Assembly: GCA_964583335.1 (NCBI GenBank)
Contig: CAZOVG010000003.1
Span: forward strand, 124,001-188,000
DNA length: 64,000 bases
Source: JAGNKE01 sp964583335
GTDB taxonomy: Bacteria; Pseudomonadota; Alphaproteobacteria; Micavibrionales; Micavibrionaceae
Reading direction: 5' to 3'
Shown here piece after piece: positions 33,511 through 41,534 of this stretch. Each line of letters begins with the position of its first letter. The first letter of the stretch is position 1. Below the pieces are notes generated by a model, which worked only from the letters and a program-made list of their open reading frames with translations, did not search any database and was not told the origin of the DNA. Made by a program: the position numbers and the translations under genes.

Positions 33511-34356
33511 TTACGCCCCGCAAGCCGCATAGAACGCTACCGCTGCCGCGTTGGAAACATTAAGGCTTTGGATCGGTCCGGGCGCCGGAAGACGGGCCAA
33601 AACGTCGCAATTTTCCCGAATCAGGCGGCGAATCCCTTCCCCTTCGGACCCAAGAACCAGCACGATTCTCGAAGAATCGCCCTTATGGGGGGCCAAAGCC
33701 TCGCCCACCGTGCGTTCCCCGCGCTCGTCCAGCCCGATCACGAAGAACCCGGCCTCCTTGAGCTCGTCCAGCGCGCGGGTAAGATTCGTGGCGTCCACCA
33801 AGGGCACATGCTCCGCCGCGCCGCTGGCCGTCTTGGCCGCAACGCCGTCCAACTCCGCCCCGTGCTTTTTCTGCTGAATCACGCCGTGCAGCCCAAAGAC
33901 GCAGGCGCTGCGCAAAATCGCGCCCAGATTATGCGGGTCCGTCACCTGGTCCAGCATGGCCAAAACCGTCCGCCCCCGCCCCTGCGCGGCGATGATAAGG
34001 TCGGTAAGGTCCCGCTCGGGCAGAGCCTGGGCGCAGAGCGCCACCCCCTGATGCACCGCCCCGGGCGACAGAAGCCTCTCCAGACGCCCCTTGTCGATGA
34101 TTTCCGGGCTGGGGCGGCGCAGACCGAGGCCGCGCCCCTCCTGTATGGTTTCCTCGAAGCCCTTAACGGCCTGCTCGGTCAGGTAAAGCGCCTCGATCAC
34201 CCGCTCGGGGTTGAGCCACGCCGCCCGCGCAGCATGAAAACCATACAGCGTAGGCCGCTTATAGGCCTTCTGCGGCCCCGGATCATGCGCCTGATCGGGC
34301 TTACGGGCAGGTTTGTGCGGGCCCTTTTTATGGCCCTTATGCAGGCGGTGTTTCAT
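33511..34356 (-). CDS. rlmB: 23S rRNA 2'-O-methyltransferase, TrmH/SpoU family (RlmB-like)
   Basis: SAM-dependent methylation of rRNA ribose, probably Gm2251 of 23S rRNA. SPOUT motifs are complete: LDQVTDPHNLGAILRSACVF (motif 1), LVLGSEGEGIRRLIRENCD (motif 2) and IQSLNVSNAAAVAFYA (motif 3). An N-terminal SpoU substrate-binding domain (LYGFHAARAAWLNPERVIEA) follows a basic Lys/His/Pro tail. I start at ATG 34356, which leaves the basic tail; the frame reaches 34398. RlmB and TrmH-type tRNA enzymes are hard to separate by eye, but the N-terminal domain favours RlmB. Confidence 0.9.
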   Translation of the reverse strand: MKHRLHKGHKKGPHKPARKPDQAHDPGPQKAYKRPTLYGFHAARAAWLNPERVIEALYLTEQAVKGFEETIQEGRGLGLRRPSPEIIDKGRLERLLSPGAVHQGVALCAQALPERDLTDLIIAAQGRGRTVLAMLDQVTDPHNLGAILRSACVFGLHGVIQQKKHGAELDGVAAKTASGAAEHVPLVDATNLTRALDELKEAGFFVIGLDERGERTVGEALAPHKGDSSRIVLVLGSEGEGIRRLIRENCDVLARLPAPGPIQSLNVSNAAAVAFYAACGA

Positions 34357-34477
34357 GCGCTTGACCCCAATTCTTTTTGCCTTGAGACATTTGCACACTT
34401 GACATCAAATGCAAAATCTCTTTTCTTCAGGGACGCTAATTTTACGGGCGGGCTCTGGCCCCGTTCGTTTCAAGAGT

Positions 34478-34563
34478 GGAAGGGTGGCCGAGTGGCTAAA
34501 GGCAGCAGACTGTAAATCTGCCCTCTCCGGAGTACGTAGGTTCGAATCCTACCCCTTCCACCA
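34478..34563 (+). tRNA. tRNA-Tyr (GTA)
   Basis: A class II tRNA of 86 nt. Acceptor arms GGAAGGG and CCCTTCC, discriminator A, encoded CCA. Anticodon stem GCAGA/TCTGC around CTGTAAA gives anticodon GTA. The long variable arm follows it. The T loop is GTAGG-TTCGAAT-CCTAC. Confidence 0.97.
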
Positions 34564-34579
34564 TTTTTTCTGAAAAAAT

Positions 34580-35356
34580 ATGAAAAGCAAATTTGATAAA
34601 ATTAGCGAACATATAAGACAATTCAGTTTAATTGTTGACTGTTTTGAAAGGTCAGTATCGCCTCCTCTATATTATGACTCAGGTATACAACACGCAGGGT
34701 TTCGCTACGGAAAGCCTACAGCGAAGCATTTTTGCATTCTCAAAGCTGTGAGAGCAATAAGTGGGCTTAATGCAGCTGTTGCTCTAGCCGAAAAAGGATT
34801 CAATCAAGAGGTATGTGTACTAATTCGCACAATAATTGAGTGCAACACGCAAATTGAGTTTGTATTATCAGGCCTTAAGGAAGATAACCTGGCCGAGAAG
34901 CAAAAAGAAATCGTTGATAGTTTTTTTGAGGATTTTCATAGGAATACCCCAGATGATTTTAAAGGAGCTTCAATTCGCCAAGAGGATGTTCATAAAGAAA
35001 TAAATCGCCACATGGAAAAGGAGGGCATCACAGGTTCTGATGGCCGATTCAAGGATATAAATATAAAAACGCTTATGTCAGGAGTATATCGAAATTACTC
35101 AAACTATATTCATGCGCGGTATCCAGAAATAATGGATATGTACGGCGGCGCACCACCACGTTTTCACATGAACGGAATGAGTGGAACACCCAAAGATGCT
35201 GAAAGCCTTATTTTAATAGAAACTTTTACAGACTCCGTTGCTATTACTTTAGGAATGATGATTCAAAAGCTTGATATGGTTGAGGTGATAGGGAATATTC
35301 CTCAATTGGCACACTGGGTAAAAATTAAAAAAAGCAAAAACAAAAATACTATCTAG
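34580..35356 (+). CDS. AT-rich hypothetical protein next to tRNA-Tyr
   Basis: A 258-residue soluble helical protein, plainly more AT-rich than the genes around it and using A/T-ending codons. The core ALAEKGFNQEVCVLIRTIIE with the preceding KAVRAISGLNAAV resembles the DUF5677-type helical proteins of mobile regions, but I would not rely on the name. It begins 16 bp after the CCA of tRNA-Tyr, the classic place for a horizontally acquired insert. No integrase or repeat of the tRNA 3' end was found downstream. Function unknown; acquisition is likely. Confidence 0.7.
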   Translation: MKSKFDKISEHIRQFSLIVDCFERSVSPPLYYDSGIQHAGFRYGKPTAKHFCILKAVRAISGLNAAVALAEKGFNQEVCVLIRTIIECNTQIEFVLSGLKEDNLAEKQKEIVDSFFEDFHRNTPDDFKGASIRQEDVHKEINRHMEKEGITGSDGRFKDINIKTLMSGVYRNYSNYIHARYPEIMDMYGGAPPRFHMNGMSGTPKDAESLILIETFTDSVAITLGMMIQKLDMVEVIGNIPQLAHWVKIKKSKNKNTI

Positions 35357-35395
35357 AAAGGCTTTTCTCTGATTATTTATCAAACACCATCGGAC

Positions 35396-35443
35396 AAAAA
35401 AAACGCAGGCCCTCTCAAGCCTGCGTCCTTAAAATCTCTAAAC
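35396..35443 (-). terminator. terminator of the Old Yellow Enzyme gene, copy 1 of a repeated block
   Basis: Minus strand: CGCAGGC-TTGAGAGG-GCCTGCG followed by eight T. The adjacent ACGCAGG...TAAAATCTCTAAAC block is nearly identical to 36965-37009 (one substitution, one indel). Confidence 0.85.
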
Positions 35444-35460
35444 GGCGGCGGAAAAAGCCC

Positions 35461-36534
35461 CTACATCCCCGTCTTCTGCATCTTTTCGTAAAACGGATAG
35501 TCGGTATATCCCTTGCTCGTCGGCGCATAGAACGTCGAGGGGTCGGGATCGTTGAGCGGCGCGCCGCTCGCAAACCTCTCCGGCAGATCGGGATTGGCGA
35601 TAAACAGCCTGCCGAACGCCACCGCGTCAACCAGCCCCTCCCGAACGACCTTATCGGCGCTCTCGAACGTGAAACCCTCGTTGGCGATATAAACCCCGCC
35701 GAAGGCCGCTTTCAATTTGGGCGCGAACCAGTCGTCCCTCTGCCCCTCGCGGGCGCAGAGAAACGCGATCTTGCGCCGGCCCAGCTGCTCCGCGACATAA
35801 GTGAAGGTCGAAAGCAAATCCGAATCCCCCATGTCATGCGCATCCCCGCGCGGCGCGAGATGCATCCCCACGCGGTCGGCGCCCCACACGGAAATCACCG
35901 CGTCCGTGATCTCAAGCAACAACCGCGCCCGGTTTTCAAGGCTGCCGCCATAGGCGTCGGTGCGCTGATTGGTGCTGTCCTGTAAAAACTGGTCGATCAG
36001 ATAGCCGTTCGCGCCGTGAATTTCCACGCCGTCGAACCCGGCCTTCTTGGCGTTTTCCGCGCCGACGCGGAACGCCTCGATTACGCTGGGGATTTCTCCG
36101 GTCTCCAGCGCCCTCGGTGTGACAAACGCCTTTTGCGGACGTACCAGACTCACATGCCCCGCCGGTTTGACCGCGCTGGGCGCGACCGGCAATTCCCCAT
36201 CCAGAAACATCGGGTCGGACACCCGCCCGACATGCCAGAGCTGGAGCAAAATCCGCCCGCCCGCCTTATGCACGGCATCCGTAATCACCTTCCAGCCCGC
36301 GACCTGCTCAGCCGACCAGATGCCCGGCGTATCGGCGTATCCGACGCCCATCGGCGTAACCGACGTGGCCTCGCTGATGATCATGCCCGCCGACGCGCGT
36401 TGCACGTAATATTCCGCCATCAGTTCATTCGGAATGCGCTGGCCCCCGGCGCGGCTGCGCGTCAAGGGCGCCATGATCATCCGGTTCGGCAGTTTAAGCG
36501 CGCCGATTTGAATAGGATCGAATAAGTTGCTCAT
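35461..36534 (-). CDS. NADH:flavin oxidoreductase / alkene reductase (Old Yellow Enzyme family)
   Basis: FMN-dependent reductase of activated C=C bonds, often acting on electrophiles such as N-ethylmaleimide. A TIM-barrel protein of 357 residues with NLFDPIQIGALKLPNRMIMA at the start, LLQLWHVGRVS, the His-x-x-Asn pair in DGVEIHGANGYLIDQF, DSTNQRTDAYGGSLENR and a late DAVAFGRLFIANPDLPER. It is divergent from an ArsR-type regulator across a 97-bp region with a palindrome, the arrangement of NemR/NemA-like detoxification switches. GC content is normal. The cassette is bounded by two copies of one terminator block. Confidence 0.92.
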   Translation of the reverse strand: MSNLFDPIQIGALKLPNRMIMAPLTRSRAGGQRIPNELMAEYYVQRASAGMIISEATSVTPMGVGYADTPGIWSAEQVAGWKVITDAVHKAGGRILLQLWHVGRVSDPMFLDGELPVAPSAVKPAGHVSLVRPQKAFVTPRALETGEIPSVIEAFRVGAENAKKAGFDGVEIHGANGYLIDQFLQDSTNQRTDAYGGSLENRARLLLEITDAVISVWGADRVGMHLAPRGDAHDMGDSDLLSTFTYVAEQLGRRKIAFLCAREGQRDDWFAPKLKAAFGGVYIANEGFTFESADKVVREGLVDAVAFGRLFIANPDLPERFASGAPLNDPDPSTFYAPTSKGYTDYPFYEKMQKTGM

Positions 36535-36574
36535 CGTATCGCTCTTTTCTTTCTAGGTTTACGATTGGTTCGTT

Positions 36575-36593
36575 AGTTCAATAATAATGAACT
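36575..36593. promoter_or_regulatory. putative ArsR-type operator between divergent genes
   Basis: AGTTCA-ATAATAA-TGAACT, with arms extendable to 7 bp, sits in the AT-rich 97-bp gap between the Old Yellow Enzyme and regulator genes. A single site could repress both. Confidence 0.55.
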
Positions 36594-36630
36594 ATTGTAC
36601 CATGTCAATCGGTCTGTTATCATTATTTTT

Positions 36631-36951
36631 ATGAGCAAGTTCGTGCACCCGTCGAACGAAGATATAACGCTGCCGAACGTCCTGAACGCGCTGGGCGACC
36701 CAGTGCGCATGAACATCATGCAAAAGCTCATGCGCGATAAGGGCTGCCTGTCCTGCTCCGAGGCCTCCCCCTGCGGGTCCATCCCCAAATCCACGCTCTC
36801 GCACCATTTCCGGGTCTTGCGCGAGGCGGGCCTGATCCGCACCGTCAAACAGGGCGTCGAGCATCAGAACACTGTGCGCTACGAGGATATCGAGGGCAAA
36901 TTCCCCGGCTTGCTCAAAACGATTATGAAATACGCGAACCGCAAAGCTTGA
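36631..36951 (+). CDS. ArsR-family winged-helix regulator
   Basis: A 106-residue regulator. LPNVLNALGDPVRMNIMQKL opens the winged helix and SIPKSTLSHHFRVLREAGLI with RTVKQGVEHQNTVRYEDIE is the recognition helix and wing. DKGCLSCSEASPCG carries three Cys (CLSCSEASPC) just before the recognition helix, a possible thiol or metal sensor reacting with electrophiles. I use ATG 36631; the frame opens at a TTG at 36595 inside the promoter. Divergent from the Old Yellow Enzyme, so it likely represses that gene until an electrophile or metal is sensed. Confidence 0.85.
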   Translation: MSKFVHPSNEDITLPNVLNALGDPVRMNIMQKLMRDKGCLSCSEASPCGSIPKSTLSHHFRVLREAGLIRTVKQGVEHQNTVRYEDIEGKFPGLLKTIMKYANRKA

Positions 36952-36964
36952 GCCTCTCGGCAAT

Positions 36965-37009
36965 AAAAAACGCAGGCTCTCTCAAGCCTGCGTCCTTAAA
37001 TCTCTAAAC
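36965..37009 (-). terminator. terminator of the DEAD-box helicase gene, copy 2 of the repeated block
   Basis: Minus strand: CGCAGGC-TTGAGAGA-GCCTGCG followed by six T, placed 14 bp after the helicase stop codon. It is the near-identical partner of 35396-35443. Confidence 0.85.
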
Positions 37010-37022
37010 AGCGCTGAAATAA

Positions 37023-38243
37023 TCAGGCCGCCATTCTCTGCTGGCCGCCCTGCTGGCCCTTGTTGCGGAAACGGCGTTTGTTAGGTCTGCGCTTTTTGTT
37101 GAAAGGCTGGTCGCCCTTCTTCCCGTCAGAGCCACCCTTGCCATCGCCGCCTTTGGCCGCGCCGGGGTTTAGCAGACGCTCGATCGCGCGCCACTTCTGG
37201 CCGTCCTGCGGCGAGATGAAGCACACGGCGGAGCCTTCCGCCCCCGCACGCGCCGTACGGCCCATGCGGTGAATGTAGTCTTCCGCCACCTGCGGCAGGT
37301 CATAGTTGATGACATGCTCGATATGCGGAACGTCAAGGCCGCGCGCGGCGATGTCGGTCGCCACGAGAACCCGGAAACTCTTCCTGCGGAAATTCTGCAT
37401 CACTTGCGTACGCTTGCTTTGGCGCAGATCGCCGTGCAGCGCTTCGGATTCAAACCCGTCACGACGCAGATTTTTGGCAATCCTGTCTGCCCCGTGCTTG
37501 GTCTTCGAAAACACGATGACCGAACCGGTGCGCTCATGAAGCTGGGAGACCAGTTCGCCGTATTTCTGCTCCTGATCGATACGAACGATCTGTTGCTTGA
37601 TGTTGATCGCCACCACATTCGTTGCGCCGACCGACACCCGCTCCGGGTTCGTAAGATATTTGCTCGAAAGCTGGATAATGCCCTGCGGCAGCGTCGCCGA
37701 GAACATCAAGGTTTGCCGTTTAGCAGGCAAGTACTTGAGGATCTTGTCGAGTTGCACGCCAAAGCCCATATCGAGCATCCGGTCCGTCTCGTCCAGAACC
37801 AAAAACGCCGTATCGTGCAGGTTCAGCGAACCGCGCCCGAGATGGTCGTTGATGCGCCCCGGCGTACCCACGATGATGCGGGGCTTTGCGCGGAGTTGGC
37901 TCATCTGCTTACCCATCGACTCTCCGCCGATGATAAAGGCGGTCTTGATCGGGCTTTGATGCCCCAGCAATTGGTGGATAACGTCAAGCACCTGCTTGGC
38001 GAGTTCGCGCGTCGGCGTCAGAACCATTGCGGAACCGCGCGGAGAACGCAGCAGCGCCTCAATCAGCGGAATGGCAAACGCAGCCGTCTTTCCCGTACCC
38101 GTTTGTGCGGAGCCGAGAATATCCCGGCCTTGCATGGCCAGGGGTATCGCCTGTTGTTGAACAGGCGTGGGCGCAGTATAGCCCATTTTTACAAGCGATC
38201 TGTTCAGATCTTGTGAAAGGCCGAAGCCTTCAAAATTATTCAT
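37023..38243 (-). CDS. DEAD-box ATP-dependent RNA helicase (RhlE-like)
   Basis: Unwinds RNA in ribosome assembly and mRNA decay, often cold-induced. All helicase motifs are visible: YTAPTPVQQQAIPLAMQGRD, AQTGTGKTAAF (motif I), TPTRELAKQ, IVGTPGRINDHL, VLDETDRMLDMGFG (motif II), SATLPQGI (III), VATDIAARGLDVP and HRMGRTARAGAEG (VI). The C-terminus is a short basic, Gly/Gln-rich RNA-binding tail. It lies 102 bp downstream of the cold-shock gene on the same strand, so the two are probably cold-induced together. Confidence 0.95.
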   Translation of the reverse strand: MNNFEGFGLSQDLNRSLVKMGYTAPTPVQQQAIPLAMQGRDILGSAQTGTGKTAAFAIPLIEALLRSPRGSAMVLTPTRELAKQVLDVIHQLLGHQSPIKTAFIIGGESMGKQMSQLRAKPRIIVGTPGRINDHLGRGSLNLHDTAFLVLDETDRMLDMGFGVQLDKILKYLPAKRQTLMFSATLPQGIIQLSSKYLTNPERVSVGATNVVAINIKQQIVRIDQEQKYGELVSQLHERTGSVIVFSKTKHGADRIAKNLRRDGFESEALHGDLRQSKRTQVMQNFRRKSFRVLVATDIAARGLDVPHIEHVINYDLPQVAEDYIHRMGRTARAGAEGSAVCFISPQDGQKWRAIERLLNPGAAKGGDGKGGSDGKKGDQPFNKKRRPNKRRFRNKGQQGGQQRMAA

Positions 38244-38345
38244 TATCGTTCTTCTTTTTTAAAATGTTTGGACTCATGCCCCTGCCCGACGGCAAAAAGA
38301 CTGCCGCCGCACAGGCGCAAAAATTTAAATGGACCTTATGAGGTC

Positions 38346-38567
38346 TTAAGCGGCATCCCGCAGGTTCGCTGCGCTGCTCTTGCGGCTTTTCGGGTCGTTC
38401 TGAATGTCGAAGCTGACCTTCTGACCTTCGTTAAGGGTGCGCATACCGGCTTTTACAACCGCGCTCTTGTGAACGAAAACATCGGGGCCGCCGTTGTCGG
38501 GCTGGATGAAACCAAAGCCTTTTTGCTCGTTAAACCATTTTACAGTTCCAGTGGTAGTCGTCGTCAT
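38346..38567 (-). CDS. cold-shock domain protein (CspA family)
   Basis: A 73-residue RNA-chaperone OB fold. RNP1 (KGFGFIQP) and RNP2 (VFVHKSAVV) are intact and GTVKWFNEQKGFGFIQ is the usual opening. AGGA lies before the ATG. The gene has a leader of about 200 nt with a stem-loop close to the start, as in temperature-controlled csp genes. It is followed by a DEAD-box helicase gene on the same strand. Confidence 0.96.
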   Translation of the reverse strand: MTTTTTGTVKWFNEQKGFGFIQPDNGGPDVFVHKSAVVKAGMRTLNEGQKVSFDIQNDPKSRKSSAANLRDAA

Positions 38568-38808
38568 ATTTTTTCCTAACGTTCAAATATGTATTGTGCG
38601 CCCTGCAACAACGCAGGAGCGCTTTCTTAAGCCTGATAGAAGGCACCAACCTATAATGTTTTGAACTTTTCGGAAAATGAAGGTGAGGTTTTAACGTTCA
38701 CGTATCGTTGCTAAGCACTGATACTTTATTTTCTTGTAAGCTCGTTTCTCATAGTAAGCGTTCGTCAAACTGTGCGGGATTAATGACAGGTTCCACCGCC
38801 CTTGTCAA
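38568..38808 (-). promoter_or_regulatory. csp promoter and ~200-nt cold-shock leader
   Basis: Minus strand: TTGACA (38808-38803) and CATTAA (38785-38780) with 17-bp spacing. Transcription should begin near 38773, giving about 205 nt of leader. GCGC-CCTGC-AACAAC-GCAGG-A-GCGC at 38598-38622 is a hairpin 30-55 nt before the start codon. Leader control by temperature is inferred from csp relatives. Confidence 0.6.
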
Positions 38809-38829
38809 ATTTTTGTTTTCCGAAACCCT

Positions 38830-39152
38830 AATATTTCGCGGTTTTCAGCCGATTACGCACATAAAATAAGGTGAAATGCGCCTCAGAAAATCTCTCAAAA
38901 ACCTTAAAAATCTACCAAAAATGTTTGACGCGTAAAGGCGTATTACGCTAACAAATCTATGGCTTCTTGATCGAAGCTGCGGAATTTGAAGGATCAGCTT
39001 GCACCGCATGAACAAAGCTAAAGCGCCACGGTACGGCTCAATCCGCCTGTGGTATCCGAATTTTGGAAACCCGGCGGGAAAATCCCAGATTTCCCTCCGA
39101 ATTGTGAAAACAGCAAGGCTCAGGCGCTAAAACCGCCTATGGAGAAGATATC
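38830..39152. other. gene-free stretch between csp promoter and phosphatase gene
   Basis: About 320 bp with no supported ORF on either strand. It contains an inverted repeat GCGTAA-N7-TTACGC at 38930-38948, a possible operator, in AT-rich sequence that may hold the promoter of the plus-strand phosphatase gene. Nothing else was recognised. Confidence 0.5.
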
Positions 39153-39869
39153 GTGGCTCATTTGATCAAAACCCATTCCCGAAACGTATTCGGACCCGAA
39201 CATATCTATGTCACCCGCCACGGCCAGTCGCAGGGCCAGCTCGACATCGACCAGTACCGCATCTGCGGCGACGACAATATCCCCCTGACCGACCTGGGGC
39301 ACGTGCAGGCCGCCCATGCGGGCGAACTGTTGAGGGCCTTTAATATCCACGTGGCGGCCCTGTATCACAGCACCTCCCTGCGCGCGCTCCAGACCGGAGA
39401 GGGCATCCTGCTCGCCCTGCCCTACACGCCGGATGTCGTGCCCGACAGGCGCATCGACAAGCAAAAATTCGGACAGTTCGACGGCCTGTTCACCGACGCC
39501 GAGAGACAGCAAGCCTGCCCCGAAGCCTTCGCGCGTTATCAAGAAGATCTTAAACTGAACGGTCCTCTGGTCGCCCGCCCGCCGGGGGGTGAGAGCATTC
39601 TGGATGTCATCGACCGCGTCGGCCGCTTCCTCCGGGAGGCAGGCAAGGACGGCCAGCCCCGCATCGCCGTGACGCACGGTCTGGGCGTGCTTTCGATCGA
39701 GGCGATCCTGATGGGCCGTTCCGACGACTGGCTGCTCGCGCATCAAGACACGGCGGGCAATACGGAGGTTGTCCATTTCTATAAGGGAGATGGTGGCCGC
39801 TACCACAAGGAAATCCTTGACGACGCCCCGGCGCCCGCGCTCGAACTGGCCGCGAACGGAATAAGCTGA
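39153..39869 (+). CDS. histidine phosphatase family protein
   Basis: A 238-residue branch-1 histidine phosphatase (phosphoglycerate-mutase fold). The catalytic VTRHGQSQGQ with the phospho-accepting His, the LTDLGHVQAAHAGEL strand, the Arg in STSLRALQTGEGI, and VTHGLGVLSIEAI with the second His are in order. Substrate cannot be read from sequence. The start is GTG 39153. It is convergent with ppa across a shared terminator. No signal peptide, so cytoplasmic. Confidence 0.9.
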   Translation: MAHLIKTHSRNVFGPEHIYVTRHGQSQGQLDIDQYRICGDDNIPLTDLGHVQAAHAGELLRAFNIHVAALYHSTSLRALQTGEGILLALPYTPDVVPDRRIDKQKFGQFDGLFTDAERQQACPEAFARYQEDLKLNGPLVARPPGGESILDVIDRVGRFLREAGKDGQPRIAVTHGLGVLSIEAILMGRSDDWLLAHQDTAGNTEVVHFYKGDGGRYHKEILDDAPAPALELAANGIS

Positions 39870-39890
39870 ACGCCGCCCCGCACAAAAACA

Positions 39891-39924
39891 AAGGCCCGTA
39901 GCGCTTCGCCGCGCCACGGGCCTT
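39891..39924. terminator. shared terminator between phosphatase gene and ppa
   Basis: AAGGCCCG and CGGGCCTT are perfect arms around an 18-nt GC-rich loop; the plus side continues TTGATCTT and the minus side TGTTTTTGT. Both convergent genes end beside it. Confidence 0.7.
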
Positions 39925-39938
39925 GATCTTAGGAAAAC

Positions 39939-40475
39939 TTAAGCCTTCTGGGTCTTCGCCCGCGCGATGGCTTCAAGGATCATGGCCTTGGCCTTCTCCG
40001 GCCCGGCCCACTGGATGTTCTTCACCCACTTGCCCTTCTCAAGGTCTTTGTAATGCTCGAAAAAGTGCGCGATCTGCTCCGTCAGAATCTCCGGCAGATC
40101 CTCGTAAGATTGCACCTTGGAATAAAACGGGTGCAGCTTGTCCACCGGAACGGCCAGAATTTTCTCGTCCAGCCCCTTCTCGTCCTCCATCAGCAAAACG
40201 CCGATAGGACGCGAGCGGATCACCGCGCCGGGAATAACCGGGGATTGCCCCACCACCATCACGTCGCACGGATCGCCGTCTTCCGAAAGCGTATGCGGGA
40301 TGAACCCGTAATTCCCCGGATAGATCATGGAGGTGTGCAGGAACCGGTCCACGAACATCGCGCCCGACTCCTTGTTCATTTCGTATTTGACCGGATGCCC
40401 GCCCTGCGGGATCTCGATGAGGACATAGATGTCGTCCGGCGGGTTCACCCCGATGCTGATTTTAGAGATATCCAT
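39939..40475 (-). CDS. ppa: inorganic pyrophosphatase
   Basis: Family I soluble pyrophosphatase, which hydrolyses PPi to drive biosynthesis. Conserved parts are YVLIEIPQGGHPVKYEMNKE, HTSMIYPGNYGFIPHTLSED, the metal-site DGDPCDVMVV, RPIGVLLMEDEKGLDEKI and HFFEHYKDLEKGKWV. ATG 40475 (MDISKISIG) gives 178 residues; the frame reaches 40505 but the extra ten residues do not match the family. Confidence 0.97.
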   Translation of the reverse strand: MDISKISIGVNPPDDIYVLIEIPQGGHPVKYEMNKESGAMFVDRFLHTSMIYPGNYGFIPHTLSEDGDPCDVMVVGQSPVIPGAVIRSRPIGVLLMEDEKGLDEKILAVPVDKLHPFYSKVQSYEDLPEILTEQIAHFFEHYKDLEKGKWVKNIQWAGPEKAKAMILEAIARAKTQKA

Positions 40476-40684
40476 GTGAATGTTCCTTTCCGTGGCTGGA
40501 CACAAGCATAGCGCGGACCAGAATCAAAGCAAGCCCGCAGCACAGGGCTTAAACCAGAGCGCGGCCCGAATGTCGAGAGGAAATAAGGATCGCACGGATC
40601 AAAAAGCTGTTTGACCCCGCCCAGAAACAGCCCTATATTCTTGTTGTACGGATAACGTATAAAATGCTACGATAAGATCATAAA

Positions 40685-40966
40685 ATGATTAAATCCTTCA
40701 AGTGCAGGGAAACGGAAAAAATCTGGAAAGGCCTGAGATCAAAGGGCTTCCCCGGCGATATTCAGGACAGGGCCTTAAGGAAATTGCGCCAGTTGGACGC
40801 CTCGCAAACGCTGGACGACCTTAAAAACCCGCCCGGAAACCGCTTGGAGCCGCTGAAGGGCAACCGGATTGGCCAGATGAGCATACGGATCAACGATCAA
40901 TGGCGTATCTGTTTTGTCTGGCAGGACAGCGAAGCCCACGATGTTGAAATTGTGGACTATCACTAG
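40685..40966 (+). CDS. higB: HigB/RelE-family mRNA-interferase toxin
   Basis: A 93-residue toxin of the RelE/HigB fold: IKSFKCRETEKIWKGLRSKG at the start, LKNPPGNRLEPLKGNRIGQM in the centre and IRINDQWRICFVWQDSEAHD with VEIVDYH at the end, the usual layout for HigB proteins that cleave mRNA on the ribosome. It is first in the pair, the toxin-before-antitoxin order typical of HigBA, with 6 bp to the antitoxin gene. A TACG-GATAA-CGTA dyad at 40647-40659 lies in the promoter region and could be the operator. Confidence 0.9.
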   Translation: MIKSFKCRETEKIWKGLRSKGFPGDIQDRALRKLRQLDASQTLDDLKNPPGNRLEPLKGNRIGQMSIRINDQWRICFVWQDSEAHDVEIVDYH

Positions 40967-40972
40967 GAGAAT

Positions 40973-41296
40973 ATGAGCATGACAAAATTTCTGAAAAACC
41001 CCCACCCCGGCGAAATCCTGCAAGAGGAGTTTCTCGCCCCCCTCGGCCTGTCGCAAAACGCGCTGGCGCAGGCGATCGGCGTCCCCTCCAACCGCATCAA
41101 CGAACTGGTGCGCGGCCGCCGGGGCGTAACGGCGGATACGGATTTGCGCCTCGCCCGCTACTTCGGCCTGTCCGAGGGATACTGGCTGCGCCTGCAAAAC
41201 GCCTACGATATGATGGAGGTCCGCCGCGAGGCAGGAAAACTGATTGACCGGATCAAGCCTTTTGAAGGAGAAAAAACGCAAACCACCAGAGCCTGA
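40973..41296 (+). CDS. higA: HigA-family antitoxin (XRE HTH)
   Basis: A 107-residue antitoxin and autorepressor. PHPGEILQEEFLAPLGLSQN then ALAQAIGVPSNRINELVRGR is the helix-turn-helix of the VapI/HigA family, and TADTDLRLARYFGLSEGYWL follows. The C-terminal part is acidic and basic helix. It follows higB by 6 bp and should neutralise it and repress the operon. ATG 40973 or 40979 can start it. The end is 30 bp from a convergent tRNA-Asn. Confidence 0.93.
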   Translation: MSMTKFLKNPHPGEILQEEFLAPLGLSQNALAQAIGVPSNRINELVRGRRGVTADTDLRLARYFGLSEGYWLRLQNAYDMMEVRREAGKLIDRIKPFEGEKTQTTRA

Positions 41297-41325
41297 AGAT
41301 GTTTCGGATCGACTATCAGGGGAAA

Positions 41326-41400
<75 letters not shown>

Positions 41401-41534
41401 ACAGATCAGGCTGCTTTTATGCCCCCGCGCCCGCCCCTTGTCAAGCATTCCAAACGCCGGAAAACCCAAAAAAACGGGGCAAAAGCCTCGAAAGCGGCTA
41501 GGAAAAGCGCCACATAGCGGCGCGATCACCCGCG

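Noticed and set aside
34478..35460. Attachment-site repeat of the tRNA-Tyr 3' end
   Set aside because: I looked for a second copy of the tRNA end downstream of the AT-rich gene and found none in the gap to the next gene.
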